Shown one piece after another: positions 18,707-27,728 of a stretch of 64,000 nt of DNA. Position 1 is the first letter of the stretch. Each line of letters begins with the position of its first letter. Where the stretch lies: positions 1-64,000 of the forward strand of contig JAUIAO010000008.1 of assembly GCA_030425425.1 (NCBI GenBank), in the 5' to 3' direction. The DNA comes from Bacteroidia bacterium. Lineage in GTDB: Bacteria > Bacteroidota > Bacteroidia > Cytophagales > Cyclobacteriaceae. The notes under the pieces are model-generated. The model saw only the letters and a list, made by a program, of their open reading frames with translations. It was not told the DNA's origin and ran no database searches. Made by a program: the position numbers and the translations under genes.

Positions 18707-21445
18707 ATGCGTAAAATTCTATTCACTTTATTAGGGCTAGTCATATTAGCCACCAGCACTTCTTTTGCCCAAAAAGTTGCTGTCACACCATCTATTTCCC
18801 CAGATTTCTTTACACCTGATGAAGAAATCACCATCACCTATGATGTCACAGGTACAAGTCTCAGTAGTTTGACAGATGCATGGCTCTGGCTGTGGTTGCC
18901 AGACCTCAGTAATGTAGACGTACCTACGAATGTAAATCCAGCAAATAGCGACCCCTCTAACACAGATCAAGCTAAATTCACAAAATCCGTTGAGGAAGGT
19001 CGAACTTTATTTAAGATATCTCTAACTCTTACTGAGTTTACCAACAAATCAGCTTCTGAAATAACAAAAGTCGGATTACTCATAAAGGGTAATGACTGGG
19101 CCAATGGCCAATCAGAAGATTTTGTTTTTGAATTACAAGATGGTTATTCTCTCAAGATTAATAGCCCCACAAATCCTTACAGTTTTACAGAAACTGACGA
19201 GAAGATTGTATTTGATTTCGTCCTTTCACAGGAATCAGATGTAAGTCTCAAGCTCGATGGAACGGAAATATTCTCAGCTTCTGCCACCAAGGCAGTTTAC
19301 CATGAGCATGTTACAATTAATGATGGTAATGTGCATGTCATGGACTTTACTGCAACTAATGGTGTGGAAGAGTTGACTTTTCAGCATTCCTATACTAGTA
19401 CACCGGTAGTTACCGAAGCAGCATTGCCCGCAGGAAAGCTCAATGGTGTAAATCATGATTCTAATACTTCAGTGACGCTCGTACTTACTGCACCTGGCAA
19501 GGAGAATGTTTTCGTCATAGGAGATTTTACAGATTGGAATCTCAGCGAAGATTTCTTAATGAAAAAAGATGGCGATAAGTTCTGGTTAGAAATTACCGGA
19601 CTTACAGCTGAGACTGAATATATTTATCAATATCTGATAGATGGAGAAATTTCAATTGCTGACCCTTACTCGGAGAAAGTGAGCTCACAATACGATGACC
19701 CTGAAATTATCCAGGATAACAGATATCCTGGATTAAAGCCATTTCCTTCTGACAAAACGAATAGGGAAGCATCTTATCTCCAGGTAGGTTTTCCTGCATA
19801 TGACTGGCAAGTCACAGATTTTGAGAAGCCCGCTCAGGAAGACCTGGTTATTTATGAATTGCTGGTGAGAGATTTTTCTGAAGAGAGAACCTACCGTGCA
19901 GTGATTGACAAGCTGGATTATTTAGATTCATTGGGAATTAACGCCATAGAGCTGATGCCAGTGACGGAGTTTGAAGGAAACCTTAGCTGGGGTTATAATC
20001 CGAGTTATATGCTCGCTCAGGATAAATACTACGGCACTGAAGATGATTTGCGTGAATTGATTGATAAAGCTCATCAGAGAGGCATTGCCATCATTTTTGA
20101 TATGGTGTTCAATCATCAATTCGGCAGAAGTCCACTGGTATACATGTATGCTAGTGGTGATTTTGGACCTCCTACTTCAGACAACCCCTGGTTTAATGTG
20201 ACCCCTAAACATGATTACAATGTGGGATATGATATGAACCATGAGAGTGAATATACCAAGGAGTTCTTGAAACGAGTAGTCACCTATTGGACAGAAACCT
20301 ACAAAGTAGATGGCTATCGATTTGACCTATCCAAAGGATTTACCCAGAAAAATACGCTTGGGGATGTAGGAGCCTGGGGGCAGAAGGATGATTCTAGAAT
20401 AGCTATACTAAAAGAGATGGCGGATGCTATCTGGGAACAAGACCCTGAGACTTACGTGATACTGGAGCACTTTGCTGATAATGCGGAAGAAAAAATTTTG
20501 GCTAATTATGGCATGATGCTTTGGGGAAATGCCAATCATGATTACATCGGTGCTGCTAAAGGTTACACCGCCAATTTGAATTGGACTTATTACAAAACCC
20601 GAGATTGGGATGAGCCCAATCTGGTCTCCTACATGGAGAGTCATGATGAAGAACGAGTCATGTGGAGTATCAAGTCTGGGTCTGAAGACGAGTCATATTA
20701 TCTCAATAGATTGAAGCAAAATGCAGCATTCTTTTTTCTTACTCCCGGCGCAAAAATGCTCTGGCAATTCGGTGAGATGGGATATGACGAAGAGTTGAAT
20801 AATGACAGACTGGGTATCAAGCCAACACATTGGGAATACATGCAGGATGAAGAGCGTTTGGAAGTTTTTGCTGTTTATCAATCGTTGATCAATCTAAAAA
20901 CACAGACTGATTTGCTCGATGCTGATAATTTCAACTGGGGAGTGTCTACTGAGTTTAAGTGGCTCAATTATGACAATGATGATGTGAAAATATGTGCATA
21001 CGGTAACTTCAGTAAAATTGAAAAAACCGGAGATCCACATTTTCTCACCACTGGTACATGGTATGATTACTTTTCTGGAGATGAGATTAATGTAGAGGAA
21101 TTATCAGGGTCAGTTACGTTAGCACCGGGAGAGTTTAGAGTCTTCACGTCAAAACCAATTGATAACTACATCAGCTCTAATCCAACAGATTGGATAACGA
21201 GCGTGGAGCCGATAGCTACAGATATACATATATATCCTAATCCTGTATCGGATCAATTGATCATCAACACTTCCGGTGGCGAATTAAGGGTCAAATTATG
21301 TGATTTGAGTGGTAAGACTGTTCTACAAAAGTCATCTGTAAACAATCATCTGGAATTGATTCTGGAAGATTTAAATCCGGGAATGTATGTGCTCAAATTA
21401 GAGACCGAAAACGGTATTGTGAGAAAGAAAATAATTAAAAATTAA
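18707..21445 (+). CDS. Secreted GH13 alpha-amylase family enzyme with CBM48-like domain and T9SS tail
   Basis: This 912-residue exported enzyme (signal 1-21) has an N-terminal beta region (about 25-240), a CBM48-like domain (about 255-330, NVFVIGDFTDWN) and a GH13 catalytic barrel (about 375-780). All four GH13 regions are visible: DMVFNH (465-470), GYRFD with nucleophile Asp540, ILEH with acid/base Glu587, and ESHDEE with Asp647. The C-terminal 75 residues form a type A sorting domain (YPNPVSDQLIINT ... GMYVLKLE), so export by T9SS to the surface or medium is expected. It would cut alpha-1,4-glucan into oligosaccharides for SusCD. The exact cleavage mode (endo-amylase, neopullulanase-like or other) cannot be fixed by eye. 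Confidence 0.9.
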   Translation: MRKILFTLLGLVILATSTSFAQKVAVTPSISPDFFTPDEEITITYDVTGTSLSSLTDAWLWLWLPDLSNVDVPTNVNPANSDPSNTDQAKFTKSVEEGRTLFKISLTLTEFTNKSASEITKVGLLIKGNDWANGQSEDFVFELQDGYSLKINSPTNPYSFTETDEKIVFDFVLSQESDVSLKLDGTEIFSASATKAVYHEHVTINDGNVHVMDFTATNGVEELTFQHSYTSTPVVTEAALPAGKLNGVNHDSNTSVTLVLTAPGKENVFVIGDFTDWNLSEDFLMKKDGDKFWLEITGLTAETEYIYQYLIDGEISIADPYSEKVSSQYDDPEIIQDNRYPGLKPFPSDKTNREASYLQVGFPAYDWQVTDFEKPAQEDLVIYELLVRDFSEERTYRAVIDKLDYLDSLGINAIELMPVTEFEGNLSWGYNPSYMLAQDKYYGTEDDLRELIDKAHQRGIAIIFDMVFNHQFGRSPLVYMYASGDFGPPTSDNPWFNVTPKHDYNVGYDMNHESEYTKEFLKRVVTYWTETYKVDGYRFDLSKGFTQKNTLGDVGAWGQKDDSRIAILKEMADAIWEQDPETYVILEHFADNAEEKILANYGMMLWGNANHDYIGAAKGYTANLNWTYYKTRDWDEPNLVSYMESHDEERVMWSIKSGSEDESYYLNRLKQNAAFFFLTPGAKMLWQFGEMGYDEELNNDRLGIKPTHWEYMQDEERLEVFAVYQSLINLKTQTDLLDADNFNWGVSTEFKWLNYDNDDVKICAYGNFSKIEKTGDPHFLTTGTWYDYFSGDEINVEELSGSVTLAPGEFRVFTSKPIDNYISSNPTDWITSVEPIATDIHIYPNPVSDQLIINTSGGELRVKLCDLSGKTVLQKSSVNNHLELILEDLNPGMYVLKLETENGIVRKKIIKN

Positions 21446-21460
21446 CCATAAATAAATAGT

Positions 21461-24421
21461 ATGAAGAAGGTTTATTGGAAAATGAAGACGCTAAATCCTC
21501 GTCAGTGGATAAGCGTACTTATGGTGACCATACTGACGGCTTTCCAGAGTGTAGCTTATGCTCAGGAGAGAACGGTAAGTGGTACGGTGGTTGATGCTGA
21601 GGATGGTCTTGGTATACCGGGTGCTACTGTATTGGTAAAAGGTACTACTAGTGGTACCACTACGGATTTTGATGGTAACTATAAGTTGTCGGTTCCGGAT
21701 GATGCTGTATTGGTATTCTCATTTGTAGGATATGTGACGGTAGAGGAAACAGTTGGCGCCAGGTCCGTAATAGATGTAAATCTGGAGCTCGATGTGGAGG
21801 AACTACAAGAAGTAGTAGTGGTAGGATACGGTGCTGTGCAGAAGAAAGATGTGACTGGGGTTGTTGCCAAGGTAGACGAGGAGCAATTCAACAAAGGAAT
21901 CATCGCTTCACCTGCTGAGCTATTGACAGGTAAAGTAGCTGGTGTAAGTATCACTACTTCCGGAGAGCCTGGAGGAGCAGCAAACATCAGGATCCGAGGT
22001 ACATCTTCGATCAATGCAAGTTCTGATCCCCTTTATGTAATTGACGGAGTGATCATTGACAATGGAGGAACTGCTGGTCAGCGAAACCCATTGAACTTCA
22101 TTAATACAGAGGACATAGAAAGTATTTCAGTTTTGAAAGATGCATCCGCGGCAGCAATCTACGGTAGTAGGGGAGCTAAAGGTGTAGTAATCATTACTAC
22201 AAAAAGATCAAAAGATGGTAAACCGCAGGTTTCTTATGATGGATATTACTCCGTGAGTCAATTTGTGGGAGAACCTCAGATTATGAATGCTGATGAGTTC
22301 AGAGCAGTGGTAAACGCCAGGTATCCGCAGTATTCGGAAGATCTGATGAGTTACAATACCGATTGGGTAGATGAAGTCACACAGACTGCTTCAGGAATGA
22401 AGCATGCGATATCAGTCTCTCAAGGTGGTTTGTACTTGTCCCTGATGCACCAGACCTTGAATGGAGTGGTAAGACACGATAAGTTGGAAAGAAATATTTT
22501 TAACCTGAACTATAACAAAGCCTTTTTTGATGACAATATGAAGCTCAATATTTCATTGAAAAATGGATTTACAAAGAACAACTTTGGTAGTAACCAGACA
22601 GGTACGGCATATGATTTTAATCCAACATACCCGGTAAAATCAGATTCAAGCGAATTCGGTGGCTATTTCGAACCAAGAAATGTAGGTGAATTAGGTACTC
22701 AAAACCCTGTGTCACAGCAAGACTTGAGAACGAACGAAGGCCGTTCATTCAGAAGTTTAGGTAAGGTTGAGATCATTGCTAATATTCCGTGGATTGATGG
22801 ATTGAGCTGGACGAACAACTTCTCTTTTGATATTACTTCTTCTAAGAACAGATTTTTCCAGCCGCTCGATCAGTTTGGAGTATTTGGAAGAGGCGCACTT
22901 TCCTATGATGAAGCATTTAAATCCAGTGTGATTGGAGAATCATTCCTGACTTACAAGAACTCTTTTGGAAACCACAATGCTGAAGTAGTTGCTGGTTATT
23001 CCTCACAAAGAGTATGGTCAGAAGGCATCAACATTTTCGCAGACTCACTGAAGTCAGATAAATACACCATTTATGACCTGACTCAAATCAAGAGGATTCA
23101 GACTGGTCAGTATTATTACGAAAACAAGCAGGAGTCTGTATTCGGTAGATTGAATTATTCCTACCTGAACAAATATTTGGTTACCGTCAACTTCCGTTTA
23201 GACGGTAGTAGCCAGTTTGCTCCAGCAAATCAGTATGTATTCTTACCTTCCATTGCACTTGGTTGGAGAGTAATTGACGAATCTTTTGCCAGTTTCTTAA
23301 ACGGTGCATTTGATGACTTCAAGCTAAGAATGGGATATGGTAGACTTGGAAACCAGGAATTTGATGCCTATTTGTACAATACATTCTACTATTCAGGTAC
23401 CAATGATGCCAGATATCAGTTTGGTAACGATTATGTGACTACTATCAGAGGTATTGCCGCAGATCCTGGTATTCAATGGGAAACTACCGAAACTACAAAC
23501 ATTGGATTGGACTACTCACTTAAGGGTGGTCGTATCAATGGATCATTAGAAGTGTACCAAAGAAAAACTTATGATTTGTTGTTCAGATCAGTAATTCCTG
23601 CAGGTATCAACATTGGTGACCGTGTAATGAAGAACGTAGGAGCTATGTCCAACAGAGGGATTGAAATGGAGCTAAGCGCTGTAGCCATCGATAAAAATGA
23701 CCTAAGATGGGATCTTGCTTTCAACGTAGCTCACAACCAAAACGAAGTAGATGAAATCAGTGTAGGAAATGACTTCATCAATACTGGAGGCATCTCTGGT
23801 GATGTAGGACAAACCATTCAGGTGATCAAAGTAGGTGAGTCAATGAATTCATTCTATGTGTATGAACACAAAATGGAAAATGGATTGCCAGTAAATGATC
23901 AGGGATTTGGCACAAGACTAGATCGATACGTAGATCAAAACGAAGATGGGTTGATCAACGAAAATGACCTGGTGGTATACAACAACGCATTTGCGAAAGT
24001 AGAAATGGGATTAACCTCTAATCTATCTTATAAGAACGCCAGCATGAGCTTTACCATGAGAAGTAAACTAGGTAACTACGTTTACAACAACGTGGCTTCA
24101 AGTAAGGGATACTTCAACAGAATGACGGAGTTTGGCCCGAATAACTTACACACTTCAGTGTTCACCACTCAGTTTAACGATAAGCAACTTCTGTCTAACT
24201 ATTATGTAGAAGATGCTTCTTTCTTAAGACTGGATAACATCACGCTTGCATATACATTCACCCAGTTGGATTTTGTGAAAATAAGGGTTTATGGTACTGC
24301 GCAGAATGTGATGACCATTACAGGTTATAGCGGATTAGATCCGGAAGTGGCAGGAGGTATAGATAATAATCTATATCCAAGATCCAGAACTTTTGTTGGT
24401 GGAATTAATATCACATTCTAA
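21461..24421 (+). CDS. susC: SusC/RagA-family TonB-linked outer-membrane transporter
   Basis: This 986-residue protein has a signal peptide (to about residue 35, YAQ), a carboxypeptidase-regulatory-like domain (about 36-115, SGTVVDAEDGLGIPGATVLVKG), a TonB plug (about 120-240, with IRIRGTSSINASSDPLYVIDG, the SusC signature) and a C-terminal 22-strand-type barrel ending GGINITF. It should import maltooligosaccharides using TonB energy, with the SusD-like lid encoded 11 bp downstream. Its closeness to the amylase gene (15 bp) and to susD argues for one transcript. Confidence 0.95.
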   Translation: MKKVYWKMKTLNPRQWISVLMVTILTAFQSVAYAQERTVSGTVVDAEDGLGIPGATVLVKGTTSGTTTDFDGNYKLSVPDDAVLVFSFVGYVTVEETVGARSVIDVNLELDVEELQEVVVVGYGAVQKKDVTGVVAKVDEEQFNKGIIASPAELLTGKVAGVSITTSGEPGGAANIRIRGTSSINASSDPLYVIDGVIIDNGGTAGQRNPLNFINTEDIESISVLKDASAAAIYGSRGAKGVVIITTKRSKDGKPQVSYDGYYSVSQFVGEPQIMNADEFRAVVNARYPQYSEDLMSYNTDWVDEVTQTASGMKHAISVSQGGLYLSLMHQTLNGVVRHDKLERNIFNLNYNKAFFDDNMKLNISLKNGFTKNNFGSNQTGTAYDFNPTYPVKSDSSEFGGYFEPRNVGELGTQNPVSQQDLRTNEGRSFRSLGKVEIIANIPWIDGLSWTNNFSFDITSSKNRFFQPLDQFGVFGRGALSYDEAFKSSVIGESFLTYKNSFGNHNAEVVAGYSSQRVWSEGINIFADSLKSDKYTIYDLTQIKRIQTGQYYYENKQESVFGRLNYSYLNKYLVTVNFRLDGSSQFAPANQYVFLPSIALGWRVIDESFASFLNGAFDDFKLRMGYGRLGNQEFDAYLYNTFYYSGTNDARYQFGNDYVTTIRGIAADPGIQWETTETTNIGLDYSLKGGRINGSLEVYQRKTYDLLFRSVIPAGINIGDRVMKNVGAMSNRGIEMELSAVAIDKNDLRWDLAFNVAHNQNEVDEISVGNDFINTGGISGDVGQTIQVIKVGESMNSFYVYEHKMENGLPVNDQGFGTRLDRYVDQNEDGLINENDLVVYNNAFAKVEMGLTSNLSYKNASMSFTMRSKLGNYVYNNVASSKGYFNRMTEFGPNNLHTSVFTTQFNDKQLLSNYYVEDASFLRLDNITLAYTFTQLDFVKIRVYGTAQNVMTITGYSGLDPEVAGGIDNNLYPRSRTFVGGINITF

Positions 24422-24432
24422 AGATTGATATC

Positions 24433-25995
24433 ATGAAAAAGATTTTAATATTCATATTGCCACTATTTGTTACCTTTTCTTGTGCAGACCTGGATGTGCT
24501 GCCAAAGACAGGAACACCGGCAAACTTTACCTTTACTGATGCGGCTGCATATCGAGGATATATAGCCAAGATTTATGCATCTATGTCACTTACAGGTCAG
24601 GATGGACCTGCTGGTCAGGGAGATATTTCCATTATCAATGACGAGGGATTTACTAGCTACATCCGTGCTTATTGGAAAGCACAGGAGCTTCCTACAGATG
24701 AGGCAGTGATTGCCTGGAATGATGCGGGTATTCAGGATTTGAATACACATACTTGGTCTTCGGACAACCAGTTTGTAAGAGTACTTTACTATAGGATTTA
24801 CTATCTGATTGCGCTGAGCAATGATTTCCTTAGACAGTCTACTGTAGAGTCTATGGCTGCAAATGGAGTGCCTACCGAAGATTATGCTGAAATCCAACAG
24901 TATAGAATAGAGGCTCGTTTTTTAAGAGCACTAGGTTATTGGCACGCATTAGATCTGTTTGGCAATGTACCATTAATCACTACGATCAGAAGTGATAATC
25001 CAGATCAGAATACACAGGAAGATATCTTCAACTTTATCATCAGCGAATTGAATGATATAGAAGACGATATGGTAGATGCGCGTGCTAATGAGTACGGACG
25101 TGCAGACAAAGCCGCACTATGGATGCTCAGAGCAAAGGTGAACTTAAATGCAGCTGAGGTATATGTAGGAGAAGACCATTATGCTGAGGTAATTGCAGAC
25201 TGTGAGAAAATTATCGCAGCAGGTTATACATTAGAGCCAGAGTACAGCAATTTGTTCAATGCAGATAACCACAATTCGGATGAGCTGATCTTTACCCTTC
25301 CGGCTGATGGTGTAAATTCTACGAGTTGGGGTACGACTACTTTCTTAGTACATGCTGCTGTAGGAGGTACTGTGATGGCTCCTGCTGACTATGGAATTGA
25401 TGGAGGATGGGGTGGTCTCAGGACTACTAAAGTGATGGTTGAAAAATTCGATGATATAAGTGGTGATACGGATTCCAGGGCCAACTTCTTCACGGAAGGA
25501 CAGGCCTTAGAAATCGAAGACCTTAGAGTTTTTGAAGATGGCTATGCCGTGCCAAAATACTCAAACATAACTTCTACAGGAGCTGTTGGCAGTAACCTTA
25601 CACATGTAGATACTGATTATCCGATGTTCCGTCTTGGAGACGCTTATCTAATGTATGCAGAAGCAAATCTGCGAGGTGGTGGAGGTAGCAGAGCTACTGC
25701 ACTCGGCTATATCAACGAATTGAGAGAAAGAGCATACGGTGATGCTTCTGGCAACATAGCCGATGCAGATCTTACGCTTGATTTCATTCTAGATGAGCGA
25801 TTGAGAGAAATGTACTGGGAAGCTACCAGAAGAATTGATTTGATTAGATATGGTCAGTTTACGACAGAGGGCGTATGGCCATGGAAAGGAAACGTTGCAG
25901 CAGGTACAACCACTGATGCAAAATACCGATTGTTTCCAATTCCTGCATTCGAATTGAGTGCGAATCCAAAAATCAAACAGAATGACGGTTACTAG
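24433..25995 (+). CDS. susD: SusD/RagB-family nutrient-binding lipoprotein
   Basis: This 520-residue surface lipoprotein has signal MKKILIFILPLFVTFSC with the lipidated Cys17. TPR-like helices and the typical C-terminal section (FILDERLREMYWEATRRIDLIRYGQF, written here only in part: DERLREMYWE, RRIDLIRYG) identify the family, and the protein ends with the usual PxxELSANPKIKQNDGY-like tail. SusD proteins close over the SusC barrel and bind the glycan. It is followed by a weak terminator-like hairpin before the esterase gene. Confidence 0.95.
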   Translation: MKKILIFILPLFVTFSCADLDVLPKTGTPANFTFTDAAAYRGYIAKIYASMSLTGQDGPAGQGDISIINDEGFTSYIRAYWKAQELPTDEAVIAWNDAGIQDLNTHTWSSDNQFVRVLYYRIYYLIALSNDFLRQSTVESMAANGVPTEDYAEIQQYRIEARFLRALGYWHALDLFGNVPLITTIRSDNPDQNTQEDIFNFIISELNDIEDDMVDARANEYGRADKAALWMLRAKVNLNAAEVYVGEDHYAEVIADCEKIIAAGYTLEPEYSNLFNADNHNSDELIFTLPADGVNSTSWGTTTFLVHAAVGGTVMAPADYGIDGGWGGLRTTKVMVEKFDDISGDTDSRANFFTEGQALEIEDLRVFEDGYAVPKYSNITSTGAVGSNLTHVDTDYPMFRLGDAYLMYAEANLRGGGGSRATALGYINELRERAYGDASGNIADADLTLDFILDERLREMYWEATRRIDLIRYGQFTTEGVWPWKGNVAAGTTTDAKYRLFPIPAFELSANPKIKQNDGY

Positions 25996-26019
25996 CATTT
26001 TCTAAATGCTTCTTCATAG

Positions 26020-26047
26020 CAGGTCCCGGCTTGTACGGGGCCTGTTT
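26020..26047 (+). terminator. Weak intrinsic terminator after susD
   Basis: CAGGTCCC (26020-26027) pairs with GGGGCCTG (26037-26044), including one G.U pair, followed by only three T then ATT. It lies 25 bp past the susD stop and 36 bp before the esterase start, so it may be a partial terminator that lowers esterase expression relative to susCD. Confidence 0.6.
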
Positions 26048-26079
26048 ATTAAACAACATTCATTATCATTTTAAACCCC

Positions 26080-27243
26080 ATGCGGTTGCATTATTATTAT
26101 CGATACTTTTTGATGACCGGGGCAGTTTTGCTCATGATGAATCTGACCTTTGGTCAGGTACATATAGAGCTGGAGTCTGTGCCCGAATCTACTCCAAAAG
26201 ATGCAACTATATTTATCTCAGGTAATCTCAACCACTGGAATCCGGCAAACAATTCCTATGCACTGAATAAATCGCTGGATGGCAAATATCGAGTTACGCT
26301 CGATTCAGCACCCGAAAATCTTGAATTCAAGTTTACTCGTGGATCATGGGATGCCGTGGAGGGAGATGTAATGGGGAGAAACATTCCCAACAGGATTTTT
26401 TATGTTACTCAACCAGACACATTGCTTCTCGATGTACATTCCTGGGAAGACCTGGATGGTGGAGGAGAGATCAAATCAACCGCCAATTCTCAGGTAATCA
26501 CCTGGGATTCGGCTATGTGGATTCCTCAACTGAAAAGATCCCGACTCATTAGGGTCTACCTGCCAAAGGATTATTATACTTCGTCCAGGCGTTACCAGGT
26601 CATTTATATGCTTGATGGTCAGAATGTATTCGACATGACCACTTCCTATGCAGGAGAGTGGCAGGTAGATGAGACCTTAAGCAAACTGGAGCAACAAGGT
26701 AAACGATCTGCTATAGTAGTAGCCATTGACAATGGTGGGCCGCTTAGAATTTCAGAGTATTCGCCATATCCGAACGAAAAATTTGGTGTGGATGAAGGTC
26801 ATGAATTTGTCAGGTTTCTGGTAGAAACCCTGAAGCCCAAAGTGGATCAATCATTTAGAACTAAAAAGGATGCTGAAAACACAGCTATAGTTGGCTCCAG
26901 CCTTGGAGCATTGATTGCTCATTATGCCTATTTCAAATACCCAAATGTCTTCAGTAAAGTAGGAATTTTCTCACCATCATATTGGTATTTGCCGGAGTTT
27001 TTTGATTTGACCAAACACCCAAAAACCAAAGAGAACCCTCGAATTTACATGCTGGCAGGAGAGCATGAAGAAGGGATGATCGACCGAACTAAGGAGATGT
27101 ATCAGCGCCTAATGGACGGTGGCTTTAGTAACAATGAAGTACATCTAGATATCGATCCTGACGGCACTCATTCAGAAGCTTTCTGGGCACGGAAATTTGA
27201 AGAAGCCTATTTGTGGCTTTTCGAAGAAACTGAGAAGCCATAG
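26080..27243 (+). CDS. Exported esterase-family protein with starch-binding-like N-terminal domain
   Basis: This 387-residue protein has a signal peptide (1-26), a CBM20/CBM48-like beta domain (about 27-120; FISGNLNHWNPANN, LEFKFTRGSWD) and an esterase D-type alpha/beta hydrolase domain (about 135-385). The nucleophile elbow is GSSLG with Ser274 and the likely catalytic His is His364 in GTHSEAFW. It lies at the end of the alpha-glucan locus. Relatives with this architecture are annotated as putative esterases. A role in removing acyl groups from glucan, or in another hydrolysis step, is inference. No lipobox is visible, so it is probably periplasmic. Confidence 0.82.
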   Translation: MRLHYYYRYFLMTGAVLLMMNLTFGQVHIELESVPESTPKDATIFISGNLNHWNPANNSYALNKSLDGKYRVTLDSAPENLEFKFTRGSWDAVEGDVMGRNIPNRIFYVTQPDTLLLDVHSWEDLDGGGEIKSTANSQVITWDSAMWIPQLKRSRLIRVYLPKDYYTSSRRYQVIYMLDGQNVFDMTTSYAGEWQVDETLSKLEQQGKRSAIVVAIDNGGPLRISEYSPYPNEKFGVDEGHEFVRFLVETLKPKVDQSFRTKKDAENTAIVGSSLGALIAHYAYFKYPNVFSKVGIFSPSYWYLPEFFDLTKHPKTKENPRIYMLAGEHEEGMIDRTKEMYQRLMDGGFSNNEVHLDIDPDGTHSEAFWARKFEEAYLWLFEETEKP

Positions 27244-27440
27244 CATTGACTCCTTTGTTAAAGTTCCGATCAAGAGACACAAAACTCATCGAATAACACT
27301 CATCCCCCGATCTCTGATTTCCCATTCTCTCAATTTCTACCATGAATTGATATATATCATTGCCCCGTCTGAGGTATGATATAATAGATTCTCCAGTTTC
27401 ATTTAAACTTTGATGACACAGCATGCCGAGCTTAATTGAC

Positions 27441-27448
27441 TAAGTTTG
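27441..27448 (+). promoter_or_regulatory. Candidate -7 box for the decarboxylase operon
   Basis: TAAGTTTG matches TAnnTTTG and sits 21 bp before the oadG start codon. No TTTG was found at the preferred 19-bp spacing upstream (the nearest leaves 28 bp), so this is a half-match only. The rest of the 226-bp gap 27244-27469 shows nothing I can name. Confidence 0.35.
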
Positions 27449-27469
27449 AAATGCTTAACTTTCAAATCT

Positions 27470-27721
27470 ATGGAACCAAACTTTACAGAGGCGCTTACCC
27501 TTCTCGGAATCGGGATGATCACTGTTTTTTTAGTCTTGATGCTAGTTGTTGCTACAGGTAACATACTCATCTCATTTGTTAATAGGTATGCAAAGGATGT
27601 GGTGGTAACACCTGCTAAATCTGAGAATATACCTACTGGTGAGTTGGTGGCAATTACGGCAGCAGTAGAAGCCTTCACCCTTGGAAAAGGAAGAATTACG
27701 AAAATCGAAAAGAAAAACTAA
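27470..27721 (+). CDS. oadG: Na+-translocating decarboxylase gamma subunit (OadG family)
   Basis: The ATG at 27470 gives an 83-residue protein with one N-terminal TM helix (about residues 8-32, LTLLGIGMITVFLVLMLVV) and a short cytoplasmic tail. This is the standard size and shape of the gamma subunit, which holds the alpha and beta subunits together. A TTG 24 bp upstream is possible but adds residues not typical of the family. The alpha subunit starts 7 bp downstream and beta follows, so the pump is encoded in the order gamma-alpha-beta. Confidence 0.85.
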   Translation: MEPNFTEALTLLGIGMITVFLVLMLVVATGNILISFVNRYAKDVVVTPAKSENIPTGELVAITAAVEAFTLGKGRITKIEKKN

Positions 27722-27728
27722 CAATATT

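Noticed and set aside
26031-26225. 64-codon plus-strand frame between susD and the esterase
   Set aside because: It runs out of frame through the esterase signal peptide, which has a clear start at 26080.
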